Positions 1-8,736 are shown, counted from the first letter of the stretch. The stretch: DNA of 43,097 bases from Bradyrhizobium manausense (GCF_001440035.1 NZ_LJYG01000085.1:99655-142751); one strand, 5' to 3'. Notes: generated from the letters alone by a model not told the origin. Made by a program: numbers and translations.

Positions 1-297
1 CGGATAGCCGTCGAACGTGGTCGCGACCGACCAGGCTTCGCCGGGGATGTTGAACAGGATCGAGGTGATGGCGCCGCCGAACAGCGCGCCCCAATAGATG
101 CTGGACAGCATCACGATCGCCGAGGTCGGATCCATCGTGAAGGTCAGCGGCAACAGGATGGCGACGCCGTTCGGCCCGCCAAGGCCGGGCAGCACGCCGA
201 CAAAGATGCCGAGCACGAGGCCGAGCATCATCAGCACGAGCGTCTTCCACGTCAGCAGGACGATGAAGCCGTGAAGCAGGAGACCAAGAGCTTCCAT
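1..297 (-). CDS. tctA: TctA-type large permease of a tripartite tricarboxylate transporter (N-terminal part)
   Basis: This is the first ~99 residues of the large membrane subunit of a TTT carrier, which imports carboxylic acids with a periplasmic binding protein. The visible part reads MEALGLLLHGFIVLLTW..., then a hydrophobic segment and the family-typical Gly-rich stretch with GVLPGLGGPNGVAILLPLTF and a GALFGGAITSILFNIPGE motif. The gene runs off the left edge, so the C-terminal ~400 residues are not seen. It is downstream of tctB (13-bp gap) and the binding protein on the same strand, which is the usual TTT order. The start is the ATG at 297. The family call is secure; the substrate cannot be read from sequence. 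Confidence 0.9.
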   Translation of the reverse strand, partial: MEALGLLLHGFIVLLTWKTLVLMMLGLVLGIFVGVLPGLGGPNGVAILLPLTFTMDPTSAIVMLSSIYWGALFGGAITSILFNIPGEAWSVATTFDGYP

Positions 298-310
298 CGC
301 CCAGGCCAGC

Positions 311-853
311 CTAGTAACCGAAGGCCGCTTCGAGCGGGCCCTTCGGCATGATGACGTCGAAGGCGACGTCGAAGGTGACGAACATGATCGCCGTGAACAC
401 GAGATCGATGAGCAGCGACTTCCAAAGTGCGATCTTGCCGATCGCCCGCATGAAGCCGGCGATCAAAAGGGAACCTTGCGACATAAAGGCCGAGGAATTG
501 CGTCACCAGGCAGAACAGCAGCGTCGGCACGAACACCGCCAGCACGCGGCGCGCCTGTGCGCGCGTGACGAAGGTTTCGGATATCGCGCGCCGCGCCAGC
601 AACGCGACGATGAGGCCATAGAGGCTAGCGCCGCCGAGGACGAGGGAGAGATACAACGGGAACTAGCCAGGCTCCGGCCCGGTCGAATCCCAGGATGCAC
701 CGGTGCGCCAATTGTCGTAGCCGAGGATGGCGGCGAGCGCGAGCAGCAGCAGGCAGACGATCAGTTCGACGGTGCTGGTCGGCGTGACGGAGGGGAGTTG
801 TCTTCAGGCGCGGTTGGATCGTCGACGACGATTTCAAGGTCGGTTTGGGACAT
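311..853 (-). pseudogene. tctB: tctB small permease subunit, broken by two frameshifts and one stop
   Basis: Joining three segments gives a complete TctB, the ~170-aa four-helix small subunit. The first runs from ATG 853 (MSQTDLEIVVDDPTAPEDNS). The second is TSTVELIVCLLLLALAAILG...WDSTGPEPG. The third is FPLYLSLVLGGASLYGLIVALLARRA... and, after another shift, LLIAGFMRAIGKIALWKSLL...PLEAAFGY, ending at the TAG at 311. The lesions seen are a frameshift near 790-800, an amber codon near 664-666 where the family has an aromatic residue (PEPG-stop-FPLY), and a frameshift near 475-482. Both neighbours (tctA part and tctC) look intact. Either the carrier has lost its small subunit or these are base-calling errors in the assembly; three independent lesions favour real decay. 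Confidence 0.8.
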
Positions 854-988
854 GCTCTGCCAGATCAAGTTGCGCCGTCGTCATCCGTGAAGGCGGATGA
901 TCCAGTAAGCCGTGCAGAAGCCGTCTTTCGTCGCATTCTGTGCCATACTGGATGCCCCGCCTTCGCAGAGCATGAGGTGGGGGTGTGA

Positions 989-1975
989 TTACTTCGCGAC
1001 GAAACCGGCTTCCGTCATCAGCGATTTGTTCTGGGCGTCGTCCTCCTCGAGGAAGTGCACCATGTCCTTGCCGGTGAGGAAGATCGGCTTCAACGCCTGC
1101 TTCTCCATGTATTCCCTGTATTCGGCGGTCTGCGTCACCTTGTGGAACAGCTCGACATAGAACGCGTGCTGTTCCGGCGTGACCTTGCCGGGCAGGAACA
1201 TTGCGCGCAACATCAGGTACTGGACGTCGACGCCCTCCTCCTTGCAGGTCGGGATGTCGGCCCAGGACTGCGTGTCGGTCACCTTGGTGGTGTAGGAGAT
1301 GCGCTCCTTGTCGAACACGCAGAGCGGACGCACCTGACCCGCGCGCCAGACTTCGAGATTTTCGGATGGGTTGTTGACGTTGGATTCGGTGTGGTTGCCG
1401 ACGAGCTGCGTGGCAGCCTCGCCGCCGGACTTGTAGGGCAGGTAGGAGAACTTCGCGCCGGTCTTCTGCTCCAGGAACACGGTCAGCACGTGATCCTCGC
1501 GCTTGGACCCGGTGCCGCCCATCTTGAACGGCGAGCTCGCCGCCTTCGCAGCCGCGATGAACTCCTTCACCGTCTTGGGACCGGCGGCATTGTCCCACAG
1601 CACGAACTGGTCGAGCGCGATCACCGAGACCGGGGTCAGCTCGCGCCAGTTGAACGGGATCTTGGCCGAGAGCGGCAGCATGTAGATCAGCGAATAGGCG
1701 ATCAGCACCTTGTTGGGATCGCCCTCGCTGGACTTCATGTACATCAGCGCTTCCGCGCCCGATGCACCGCCCTTGAGCGACACCACCATCGGCTGCTTCA
1801 TCAGATTGTTCTTCTGGATCGCGGCCTGCATCATCCGGGCCATCTGGTCGGAGGCGCCGCCCGCGCCTGCCGCCACCACGATCTCGACGGGTTTGGTCGG
1901 TTCCCAGCCGGCGACGGCCGGCGCACTGAACAACAAGGCCGTCGCAGCCCCGATGGCTTTCACTGGAATACGCAC
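989..1975 (-). CDS. tctC: Tripartite tricarboxylate transporter substrate-binding protein (TctC/Bug family)
   Basis: A 328-aa periplasmic binding protein. A signal peptide covers about residues 1-22 (MRIPVKAIGAATALLFSAPAVAG). The mature protein opens with the Bug-family first strand (KPVEIVVAAGAGGASDQMAR) that builds the carboxylate-binding pocket. The rest keeps the two-lobe layout, including a YLPYKSGGEAATQLVGNH segment. The start is GTG at 1975 with AGGGA about 9 bases upstream. It lies 135 bp upstream of broken tctB and is presumably the first gene of the tctC-B-A transcript. Bug proteins are very numerous in soil bacteria and ligand identity cannot be predicted. With tctB broken, this receptor may be an orphan or serve another permease. 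Confidence 0.9.
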   Translation of the reverse strand: MRIPVKAIGAATALLFSAPAVAGWEPTKPVEIVVAAGAGGASDQMARMMQAAIQKNNLMKQPMVVSLKGGASGAEALMYMKSSEGDPNKVLIAYSLIYMLPLSAKIPFNWRELTPVSVIALDQFVLWDNAAGPKTVKEFIAAAKAASSPFKMGGTGSKREDHVLTVFLEQKTGAKFSYLPYKSGGEAATQLVGNHTESNVNNPSENLEVWRAGQVRPLCVFDKERISYTTKVTDTQSWADIPTCKEEGVDVQYLMLRAMFLPGKVTPEQHAFYVELFHKVTQTAEYREYMEKQALKPIFLTGKDMVHFLEEDDAQNKSLMTEAGFVAK

Positions 1976-2106
1976 GAGTATCGTCCCTGACTATTATTGG
2001 CTTTGTGATGCCGGGAAATTTATCGAAGTATTGTGCGGACTAAGGGTTGCGAGTTCAAGCCGGCGGACATTGGGTCACATATGACTTTCGGCTGACGAAG
2101 CACGCG

Positions 2107-2904
2107 CTACCTGCCCTTCCACTTCGGCGTGCGCTTGTTGAGGAAGGCGTCCATGCCCTCGCGAAAATCTTCGCTCATATAAGCCTTGAGGATCAGGTCC
2201 TCGCCCTGTTCGCGCGACAGCGTCGGACGGATGCGACGCACCGCCTCCTTGGTCGTTTCCAGCGTCAGCGGCGCATGGCTCGCGACGAGCTTTGCGGTTT
2301 CATCCGCGCGGCGCTGAAGAGTCTCGACGTCAGGCACGATTTCGGTGAGGAGGCCGAGCGCGAGCGCTTCCTGCGCCTCGACCAGGCGCGCCCTGAAGAT
2401 CAGATCCTTGGTGCGCGCAGGTCCGACCAGCGCGACGACGCGGCTGATGTTCGACATTGACAGGCAGTTGCCGAGCGTGCGTGCAATCGGAAAGCCCATG
2501 CGCGTCGTTTCAGTGCCGATGCGAAGATCGCAGCAGGCGGCAATGCCGGCGCCGCCGCCGGTACAGGCGCCCGCAATGGCCGCGATCACGGGCACGCGGC
2601 ACTGTTCGAGCGTGCCGAGCACGCGGTCGATCCGCGCTTCGTAGTCGAGCGCATCCTGCGCCGTCTTGAAGGCTCGGAATTGCGAGATGTCGGTGCCCGA
2701 GGCGAACGCCTTGTCGCCGGCGCCGGTGAGGATCAGCGCCTTGATCGAACGATCGGCGTTGATCTCCTGGCAGATCTCCGCCATGCGGTCATACATGGCG
2801 AAGGTCATGGCGTTGCGCGCCTGCGGGCGGTTGAAGGTGATCCGCGCGATGCCGCCCGTGACGGAGTAGAGCAGGTCTTCGTTGGCAGTCGCAGGTAGGT
2901 TCAT
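2107..2904 (-). CDS. Enoyl-CoA hydratase/isomerase (crotonase family)
   Basis: A 265-aa crotonase-fold protein. The oxyanion-hole loops are visible: the GDKAFASGTDISQF region (about 60-75) and IAGACTGGGAGIAACCDLRIG (about 110-130). The C-terminal trimerisation helix ends in KRTPKWKGR, a common crotonase ending. I prefer the ATG at 2904 (MNLPATANEDLLY) over an upstream TTG because GGAAAG lies about 10 bases before it. The gene is 24 bp downstream of the aminotransferase on the same strand and probably shares its transcript. The family includes hydratases, isomerases and dehalogenases; the exact acyl-CoA substrate is unknown. Confidence 0.85.
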   Translation of the reverse strand: MNLPATANEDLLYSVTGGIARITFNRPQARNAMTFAMYDRMAEICQEINADRSIKALILTGAGDKAFASGTDISQFRAFKTAQDALDYEARIDRVLGTLEQCRVPVIAAIAGACTGGGAGIAACCDLRIGTETTRMGFPIARTLGNCLSMSNISRVVALVGPARTKDLIFRARLVEAQEALALGLLTEIVPDVETLQRRADETAKLVASHAPLTLETTKEAVRRIRPTLSREQGEDLILKAYMSEDFREGMDAFLNKRTPKWKGR

Positions 2905-2928
2905 CGCGCTATCACTTTCCAAGTTAGT

Positions 2929-4128
2929 TCAGGCCACCTGGGCCTTGGCCATCGGCACCGCGTCACGTCCCTTCAGGACGTCCATGGCTGCCAGCACGCC
3001 GCCGCTCCGATGCGGAATCTTTGCAAGATCGAGACCCATCTCGACGCCGGCGAGCGTGCCCATCAGCATCAGATCGTTGAAATGACCGATATGGCCGATG
3101 CGGAACACCTTGCCCTTGACCTTGTTGAGGCCGGTGCCGAGCGACATGTCGAAGTTTTCCAACACCACCTTGCGGAAGGCGTCGGCATCAAAGCCGTCAG
3201 GCACACGCACGCCGGTCAGCGCCGGCGAATGCGCGGCGGGATCGACGCACTGCGTCTCCAGGCCCCACACCTTCGCCGCCGCGCGCGTCGCCGCGCTGTG
3301 GCGCTTGTGGCGAGCCCAGACGTTCTCGAGGCCTTCTTCCTCGAGCATCTTCACCGCTTCGCGCAGGCCGTAGAGCAGATTGGTGGCGGGCGTATAGGGG
3401 AAGGTGCCGAGCTTGTTGAAGCTGATCACTTCCTGCCAGTCCCAATAGGAGCGCATGCCGGGATTGGCCTTGGCGACGTTGAGCGCCTTCTCCGAGAGGG
3501 CGTTGAAGCCGAGACCGGGCGGCAGCATCAGGCCCTTCTGCGAGCCGGCGACCGAGACGTCGATGCCCCAGGCGTCGTGCTCATATTCCATCGAGCCGAG
3601 GCCGGAAATGGTGTCGACCATCAGCAGCGCCGGATGCTTGACGCGATCGAGCAGCTTGCGCACTTCGAGCGGCGGCGTGACGCAGCCGGTCGAGGTCTCG
3701 TTATGAACCACACAGACCGCCTTGATCGCGTGCTGCTTGTCGGCCGTAAGGCGCTTCTCGATCTCGGCGAGGTCGGCGCCATGGCGCCAGTCGCTCGGGA
3801 TGAAGTCGACCTCGAGCTTGAACTTGTCGGCGATGCCGCGCCACAGCACGGCGAACTGGCCGGTCTCGCACATCAGCACCTTGTCGCCGGGCGCGAGCAC
3901 ATTGACCATCGCCGCCTCCCAGGCGCCGGTGCCGGACGAGGGGAAGATGATCACAGGCTGCTTGGTGCGGAACACCCGCTGCATCGAGGCGAGGACCGCA
4001 AAACCGAGCTCGGCGAACTCCGGACCGCGATGGTCCAGCGTCGGCATATCCATCGCCCGCAGCACGCGGTCGGGCACGTTGGTCGGTCCTGGAATCTGTA
4101 AGAAATGCCTTCCAGTATGCACGGTCAT
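2929..4128 (-). CDS. Serine-glyoxylate (alanine-glyoxylate) aminotransferase family protein
   Basis: A 399-aa PLP-dependent class-V aminotransferase that would move an amino group from serine or alanine to glyoxylate. Family marks: PGPTNVPDRVLRAMDMPTLDHRGPEF near the N terminus, FPSSGTGAWEAA (62-73) for the phosphate, the VDTISGLGSMEYEHDAWGID segment with the ring-binding Asp, and VAGSQKGLMLPPGLGF with Lys198 as the likely Schiff-base lysine. The C-terminal GKVFRIGHIGHFND matches the family. It is divergent from an FAD/Fe-S 2-hydroxyacid dehydrogenase across a 205-bp region with two palindromes. A glycolate-to-glyoxylate-to-glycine route would fit, but other oxo-acid acceptors are possible. 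Confidence 0.88.
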   Translation of the reverse strand: MTVHTGRHFLQIPGPTNVPDRVLRAMDMPTLDHRGPEFAELGFAVLASMQRVFRTKQPVIIFPSSGTGAWEAAMVNVLAPGDKVLMCETGQFAVLWRGIADKFKLEVDFIPSDWRHGADLAEIEKRLTADKQHAIKAVCVVHNETSTGCVTPPLEVRKLLDRVKHPALLMVDTISGLGSMEYEHDAWGIDVSVAGSQKGLMLPPGLGFNALSEKALNVAKANPGMRSYWDWQEVISFNKLGTFPYTPATNLLYGLREAVKMLEEEGLENVWARHKRHSAATRAAAKVWGLETQCVDPAAHSPALTGVRVPDGFDADAFRKVVLENFDMSLGTGLNKVKGKVFRIGHIGHFNDLMLMGTLAGVEMGLDLAKIPHRSGGVLAAMDVLKGRDAVPMAKAQVA

Positions 4129-4175
4129 AGGCGTCCTTCCCGGTCTTTGAGGCTTGTCTCGGCGTTAGCGTCGGC

Positions 4176-4245
4176 GCCCCGAATTCGGGGCTATCGCGAG
4201 CCGCTCGCATATCACCATTCGCCGGGCTTGTCCCTCGCCCGGCGA
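4176..4245. promoter_or_regulatory. Divergent regulatory region with a 16-bp palindrome and a 9-bp inverted repeat
   Basis: Within the 205-bp space between the divergent aminotransferase (minus) and FAD/Fe-S oxidoreductase (plus) there is a perfect 16-bp palindrome, GCCCCGAATTCGGGGC, at 4176-4191. There is also an inverted repeat TCGCCGGGC / GCCCGGCGA at 4219-4227 and 4237-4245. The first is a plausible dimer operator. The second would form a strong hairpin in the leader of the plus-strand transcript. No regulator gene is adjacent, so the binding protein is unknown. Confidence 0.5.
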
Positions 4246-4333
4246 GGTCCGTCAATGCACAAGAAGCAGGGCTCGCTTGCCAAGGGCCGTGACGGGAGGC
4301 AAGACGGAGCCGGCGAACAGACGAAAGCGGATC

Positions 4334-7300
4334 ATGACAGCGGAAATGGCTGGAAAATCACCGAAATCGGTCCAAACGGAGCGTCTGGCGGCACGTCTTG
4401 CCCGGGACATCACCGGCGACGTCCTGTTCGATCGCTTCAGCCGCGGCCGCTACGCAACCGACGCCTCGTTCTACCAGATCATGCCCTCGGGCGTGGTCGT
4501 CCCCAGGACCATGGACGAGGCGCTGCGGGCCCTGGCGATTGCGCGTGATGAGGGGGTGAAGGTCACCCCGCGCGGCGGCGGCACCTCGCAATGCGGCCAG
4601 ACCGTCAATGACGGCCTGGTGGTCGATCTGTCCAAACACCTCAACAAGATCCTGTCGCTCGACCTCGCCAGCCGCACCTGCGTGGTCGAGCCCGGGATCG
4701 TGCTCGACGATCTCAACCGCCAGCTCAAGAAGCACGGCCTATGGTTTCCGGTCGACGTCTCCACCGCCTCACGCGCCACCATCGGCGGCATGGCCGGCAA
4801 TAATTCCTGCGGCGGCCGCTCGCTTCGCTACGGCACCATGCGCGACAACACGCTGTCGATGGAGGCAGCGCTCGCCGACGGCACGCTGAGCCGTTTTGGC
4901 GAGGTGTCGCGCGATCTCTCCGACGTAAATGCCAGCGACAATTTGCGCGCCCTCGTCCGCGACATGCTCGATCTCGGTGCGCGCGAAGCCGACGAGATCG
5001 CCGCGCGCTTTCCCAAGGTGCAGCGCCGCGTCGGCGGCTACAATCTGGATGCCCTGGTGCCGCGCAACGCGCCCAACAACATGGCGCATCTGCTGGTCGG
5101 CTCCGAAGGCACCCTCGCCTTCACCACCAAGGTTGAACTGAAGTTGTGGCCTGTTATCCGCAACAAGGCGCTCGGCGTTTGCCATTTCGGCAGCTTCTAC
5201 CAGGCGATGGATGCGGCCCAGCATCTGGTCAAACTGAAGCCGATCGCTGTCGAGCTGGTCGACCGCACCATGATCGCGCTCGGCCGCGACATCGCGATGT
5301 TCAAGCCAATCATCAACGCAGCGATCAAGGGCGATCCTGATGCCGTGCTGGTCGTCGAGTTCGCCGAGGAGGACCAGGCGGATAATCTCGCGCGTCTCAA
5401 GGAGCTCACCGAGCTGATGGGCGATCTCGGCTTCGGCTGGAATAACGACACGCGCAAATGGGGCGGCGTGGTTGAGATAACCGAGCCGGCATTGCAGAGC
5501 GGCATCGCCGATTTCCGCGCCGCCGGCCTCAACGTCATGATGTCGATGAAGCAGGAGGGCAAGCCGGTCTCCTTCGTCGAGGACTGCGCCGTGCCGCTGC
5601 CGCACCTCGCCGATTACACGGCGCGGTTGAACGAGGTGTTTGCGAAGCACGGCACCAGCGGCACGATGTATGCCCACGCCTCTGAGGGCTGCCTGCATGT
5701 GCGTCCGGTGCTGAACCTCAAGCTGGAGAAGGACGTCAAGGCGATGCGCGCCATTGCCGAGGAGGCCTTCGCGCTGGTGCGCGAATACAAGGGCTCGCAT
5801 TCCGGCGAGCACGGCGACGGCCTGGTCCGCTCGGAATTCCACGAGAGCATGTTCGGGACGCGCCTCGTCGCAGACTTCCGTGAGGTGAAGAGGCGCTTCG
5901 ACCCTGAAGGCGTGCTCAATCCCGGCAAGATCGTCGACCCGCCCAGGATGGACGACCGCTCCCTCTTCCGCTTCAAGCCCGACTATCGCGTCGGCGAGCT
6001 GAAGACCAAGCTCGACTGGTCCGCCTGGCCCGGCGCGGGCGGCGGTTTCCAGGGCGCGGTCGAGATGTGCAACAACAACGGCGCCTGCCGCAAGCTCGAG
6101 GGCGGCGTGATGTGCCCGTCCTATCGCGCCACGCGCAACGAGAAGGACGCCACGCGCGGCCGCGCCAACAGCTTGCGGCTCGCGATCTCAGGCCAACTGG
6201 GTCCCGATGCGCTTGCCTCCGACGAGATGATGGAGACGCTAAAGCTCTGTGTCTCCTGCAAGGCCTGCCGCCACGAATGTCCTGTTGGCGTCGACATGGC
6301 CAAGATGAAGATCGAGGCGCTGGCGGCGCGCGCAGCTTCCCACGGCCTCACCTTGCGCGATCGCCTGGTCGGCTATCTGCCGCGCTATGCCGGCCTCGCC
6401 GCGCGCTTCGCGCCGCTGGCGAATTTGCGCAACCACAGTCCGCTGCTTCGAAAGCTGTTCGAGCGCTTCGCCGGCATCAGTGCCCGCCGCTCCCTGCCCG
6501 CGTTCCGCAGCGACATCTTCGTGTCGCCCGCCGAAACGGCCGGGCCGGAGGGCGGCCGCGAGGTCGTTCTTTTCGCCGACACCTTCAATCGCATTTATGA
6601 GCGCGAAAACCTTGACGCCGCGCTGCGTGTGCTGACGGCCGGCGGCTATCGCGTGCATCTGCCGAAACCCACCGGCGGCAGCCGCCCGCTCTGCTGCGGC
6701 CGCACTTTCCTCTCCGCTGGTCTGGTCGATCAAGCGAGGTCCGAGCTGGACCGTCTGGTCGCTGCTTTCGCGCCCTTTGCCGCGCGCGGTGTGCCGATCG
6801 TCGGCCTCGAGCCGAGCTGCCTGCTTACATTGCGCGACGAGCTCGCCTCACTGCGCAAGGACAACGACGCCAAGGCCGTCGGTGCCCATGCGCTCACTTT
6901 CGAGGAGTTTCTGGCGCGCGAGGCCCAGGCTGGGAGGTTGCAACTGCCGCTCGGGACTGTCGCCGAGAGGGCCATGGTCCACGGCCATTGCCATCAAAAA
7001 TCTTTCGGCGCCTTCAAGCCGGTCGAGCAGGTGCTGCGGCTCGTTCCAGGTCTGAAGGTTGAGACCATCGAGTCGAGCTGCTGCGGCATGGCCGGTGCGT
7101 TCGGCTATGGCGCCGACACCTACGATGCCTCGATCGAGATGGCCGAGCTGTCGCTGCTGCCGGCTGTGCGGAAGGCCGATCCCTCCACCCTCGTCGTCGC
7201 CGACGGCACCTCCTGCCGCCACCAGATCCACGACGGCGCTGGCCGCGAGGCGCTTCACGTCGCCCGCGTGCTGACGATGAGCCTCGACCGCGCCGACACC

Positions 7301-7342
7301 AATACCACGTCTCCAGCTGCAAAGGAACCCAGCCATGGCTGA
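4334..7342 (+). CDS. FAD-linked 2-hydroxyacid dehydrogenase fused to a 4Fe-4S/CCG electron-transfer module (GlcD-GlcF-like)
   Basis: A 1002-aa membrane-associated respiratory dehydrogenase of the GlcD/D-lactate/D-2-hydroxyglutarate group with its iron-sulfur partner in one chain. The N half has the PCMH FAD-binding domain: RGGGTSQCGQT (about 80-90) and the GNNSCGGRSLRYG segment (about 155). The FAD-oxidase C domain ends with HGDGLVRSEFHESMFG and VLNPGKIVDPPR. The C half has cysteine clusters from Cys579 (CNNNGAC...MCPSYRAT) and Cys639 (CVSCKACRHECPVGVDM), then two CCG motifs near 787 and 916 as in GlcF/HdrB. The ATG at 4334 is preferred over an upstream TTG at 4277. The glcG-like gene starts inside its last codons. 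Electrons probably go to quinone. Substrate is uncertain: glycolate, D-lactate or D-2-hydroxyglutarate. Confidence 0.88.
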   Translation: MTAEMAGKSPKSVQTERLAARLARDITGDVLFDRFSRGRYATDASFYQIMPSGVVVPRTMDEALRALAIARDEGVKVTPRGGGTSQCGQTVNDGLVVDLSKHLNKILSLDLASRTCVVEPGIVLDDLNRQLKKHGLWFPVDVSTASRATIGGMAGNNSCGGRSLRYGTMRDNTLSMEAALADGTLSRFGEVSRDLSDVNASDNLRALVRDMLDLGAREADEIAARFPKVQRRVGGYNLDALVPRNAPNNMAHLLVGSEGTLAFTTKVELKLWPVIRNKALGVCHFGSFYQAMDAAQHLVKLKPIAVELVDRTMIALGRDIAMFKPIINAAIKGDPDAVLVVEFAEEDQADNLARLKELTELMGDLGFGWNNDTRKWGGVVEITEPALQSGIADFRAAGLNVMMSMKQEGKPVSFVEDCAVPLPHLADYTARLNEVFAKHGTSGTMYAHASEGCLHVRPVLNLKLEKDVKAMRAIAEEAFALVREYKGSHSGEHGDGLVRSEFHESMFGTRLVADFREVKRRFDPEGVLNPGKIVDPPRMDDRSLFRFKPDYRVGELKTKLDWSAWPGAGGGFQGAVEMCNNNGACRKLEGGVMCPSYRATRNEKDATRGRANSLRLAISGQLGPDALASDEMMETLKLCVSCKACRHECPVGVDMAKMKIEALAARAASHGLTLRDRLVGYLPRYAGLAARFAPLANLRNHSPLLRKLFERFAGISARRSLPAFRSDIFVSPAETAGPEGGREVVLFADTFNRIYERENLDAALRVLTAGGYRVHLPKPTGGSRPLCCGRTFLSAGLVDQARSELDRLVAAFAPFAARGVPIVGLEPSCLLTLRDELASLRKDNDAKAVGAHALTFEEFLAREAQAGRLQLPLGTVAERAMVHGHCHQKSFGAFKPVEQVLRLVPGLKVETIESSCCGMAGAFGYGADTYDASIEMAELSLLPAVRKADPSTLVVADGTSCRHQIHDGAGREALHVARVLTMSLDRADTNTTSPAAKEPSHG

Positions 7343-7763
7343 TCTCACGCTCGACACCGCTCGAAAAATCCTCGACGCCGCGTTCGCCAAGGCGAGTGAA
7401 CTCAAGCTCAAGCCGCTCGTCGTCACCGTCCTCGACGCGCGCGGCGTGCTCAAGATTGCCGCAGCTCAGGACGGCACCAGCCTGATGCGTGCCGAGATCG
7501 CCCACGGCAAGGCCTATGGCGCGCTCGCCATGGGCCTCGGCTCGCGCGCCCTGTTCCAGCGCGCGCAGGAGCAGCCTTATTTCATCGACGCCGTAAACAC
7601 CATCGCCAAGGGCGCCCTGGTGCCCGTCCCCGGTGGCGTGCTGATCATGGACGGCACCATGCTTCTCGGCGCCGTCGGCGTCTCCGGCGATACGTCCGAC
7701 AACGACGAGGCCTGTGCGGTTGCGGGCATCCAGGCGGCAGGCCTGAAAGCAAACGCTGGGTAG
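7335..7763 (+). CDS. GlcG/HbpS-family protein (DUF336)
   Basis: A 142-aa protein of the heme-degrading/GlcG-like family, often encoded with glycolate oxidase and other hydroxyacid dehydrogenases. The family pattern is clear: LTLDTARKILDAAFAKASEL, VVTVLDARGVLKIAAAQDG, RAEIAHGKAYGALAMG, and a C-terminal GALVPVPGGVLIMDG...GAVGVSGDTSDNDEACA segment. The ATG at 7335 overlaps the end of the dehydrogenase by 8 bases, so the two are translationally coupled. Its biochemical role in these operons is not settled; cofactor handling or a structural role has been proposed for relatives. It is the last intact gene before the decayed accessory block. Confidence 0.88.
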   Translation: MADLTLDTARKILDAAFAKASELKLKPLVVTVLDARGVLKIAAAQDGTSLMRAEIAHGKAYGALAMGLGSRALFQRAQEQPYFIDAVNTIAKGALVPVPGGVLIMDGTMLLGAVGVSGDTSDNDEACAVAGIQAAGLKANAG

Positions 7764-7799
7764 CCTTAGCTCTGTACTGGAGGGCTGCGCTCTATATAG

Positions 7800-7848
7800 C
7801 CGCAGATAGGGCCCGTGGGATCGTCGGGGGTTCGAGTCCCCAATTAAT
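7800..7848 (+). other. tRNA 3'-half-like fragment, candidate attachment remnant at the left edge of the accessory block
   Basis: The stretch contains a near-perfect T-arm (GGGGG TTCGAGT CCCCA at about 7823-7839), preceded by a variable-loop-like GGATCGTC. No matching 5' acceptor, D-arm or anticodon arm can be folded upstream, so it is not a functional tRNA. Tyrosine recombinases of islands commonly use tRNA 3' ends as attB, and this lies just after the last intact flank gene. I did not find a second copy at the right side of the block, so attL/attR status is inferred. Confidence 0.35.
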
Positions 7849-8058
7849 CAGCAATTTGACCAGTAGCCCGCCGCGCGATTCGATGCCGGGATCATCGTCC
7901 GCCTCCTCAACGACGCCCGGCACGGATCGATGCGAGGGCATTAACATAATGTCGTAGTCTCCGGTGCGCCAACTAGCAATTTTATGGCGAGAGCGTTCGG
8001 TAACCGCATATACTGGAAGTCGAGGAACTGCATTCGCCCGTCGTTAGCCCAGGGATGA

Positions 8059-8229
8059 GGAAAGCATTGGAGCGCGAACTACGGGAATTTCGTAGACTTG
8101 GAACGCGTGTGTCGCGAAGCCGCCGCGGATTCTACGTTGGCGATCGAAAGAGATGCTCTCCTATCGGTGGCCGATGATTTGCGTAAGACCATCGAGGCTC
8201 GCGAGCACGCTCAGCACGGCAAAGCCTGA
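8059..8229 (+). pseudogene. Remnant of a small conserved hypothetical protein
   Basis: An open frame without an ATG reads ...NFVDLERVCREAAADS, then TLAIERDALLSVADDLRKTI and EAREHAQHGKA, ending at TGA 8227-8229. The amphipathic helix pattern (LERVCREAAADSTLAIERDALL) resembles small helical proteins common in Bradyrhizobium-type genomes. A TGA lies immediately upstream in frame, so the start is lost or non-standard. It probably is not expressed. No function can be proposed. Confidence 0.35.
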
Positions 8230-8736
8230 ATAGTCAACTTTCATGCGTTTATAGCGGCACTCCTCTGACTGCTGTTGTCAGCGTGTTCGAGCATTGGTCT
8301 GTGACCCGACAGATCTTCGGCTCCTCCAATGCCGTCGGAAGCAGCCGTGGAGCCACCGAACCAAGAAGCAGTGCAAAAGACGCAGCGAATGCCATGGAAT
8401 CAGCAAAGCTGACGAAACTCGTTGAGACTGAGGTCGAAGACCGATCCAAAACGGTCCGCAACACTTTGTTGTGCATAAGGACCGCCATTCCGACGCGCAA
8501 CAACGCTCCGGCGCTCTTGGGTGAGGTAATCTCGCCGCGCGGAGCGAGTTACTCCGCGCGCTCGAGGTCGCGCGAGCGGGCGCTCGCGACATCCGCGTGA
8601 TCCCAACCGCGAGCGGATCGCCTCTCAAAGCGCAGAATCCTGCGCCTCGATTAGCCGTCAAGGGAGCCGGATTTTCGGCATTGATTTGGCACGCACATGT
8701 GCGACGTAGGAGTTCACGCATTCTCACGTGCTAAGG
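8230..8736. other. Non-coding stretch with two adjacent GC-rich hairpins
   Basis: No convincing gene is seen; open frames here are short and lack family motifs or ribosome sites. At 8536-8544 and 8552-8560 there is a perfect 9-bp inverted repeat CGCGCGGAG / CTCCGCGCG with a 7-nt loop. It is followed at about 8567-8590 by a second hairpin with one bulge (GTCGCGCGAGCG / CGCTCGCGAC). There is no U-tract, so these are not classic terminators. Confidence 0.4.
8426..8451 (+). repeat. 26-bp dispersed repeat, copy 1 (copy 2 at 19845-19870)
   Basis: The 26 bases beginning GACTGAGGT and ending AAGACCGATCCAAAA recur at 19845-19870 with two differences. In both copies one plus-strand frame encodes TEV(E/K)DRSK. 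The second copy overlaps the stop codon of the proline-rich protein gene. Both copies lie inside the accessory block. The meaning is unknown. Confidence 0.5.

Noticed and set aside
1055..1990. A 311-aa plus-strand frame opposite tctC
   Set aside because: Shadow of the binding-protein gene; composition is His/Arg/Leu-rich with no motif.
3010..4101. A 363-aa plus-strand frame opposite the aminotransferase
   Set aside because: Antisense shadow with no domain; the minus-strand gene has a full set of PLP-enzyme motifs.
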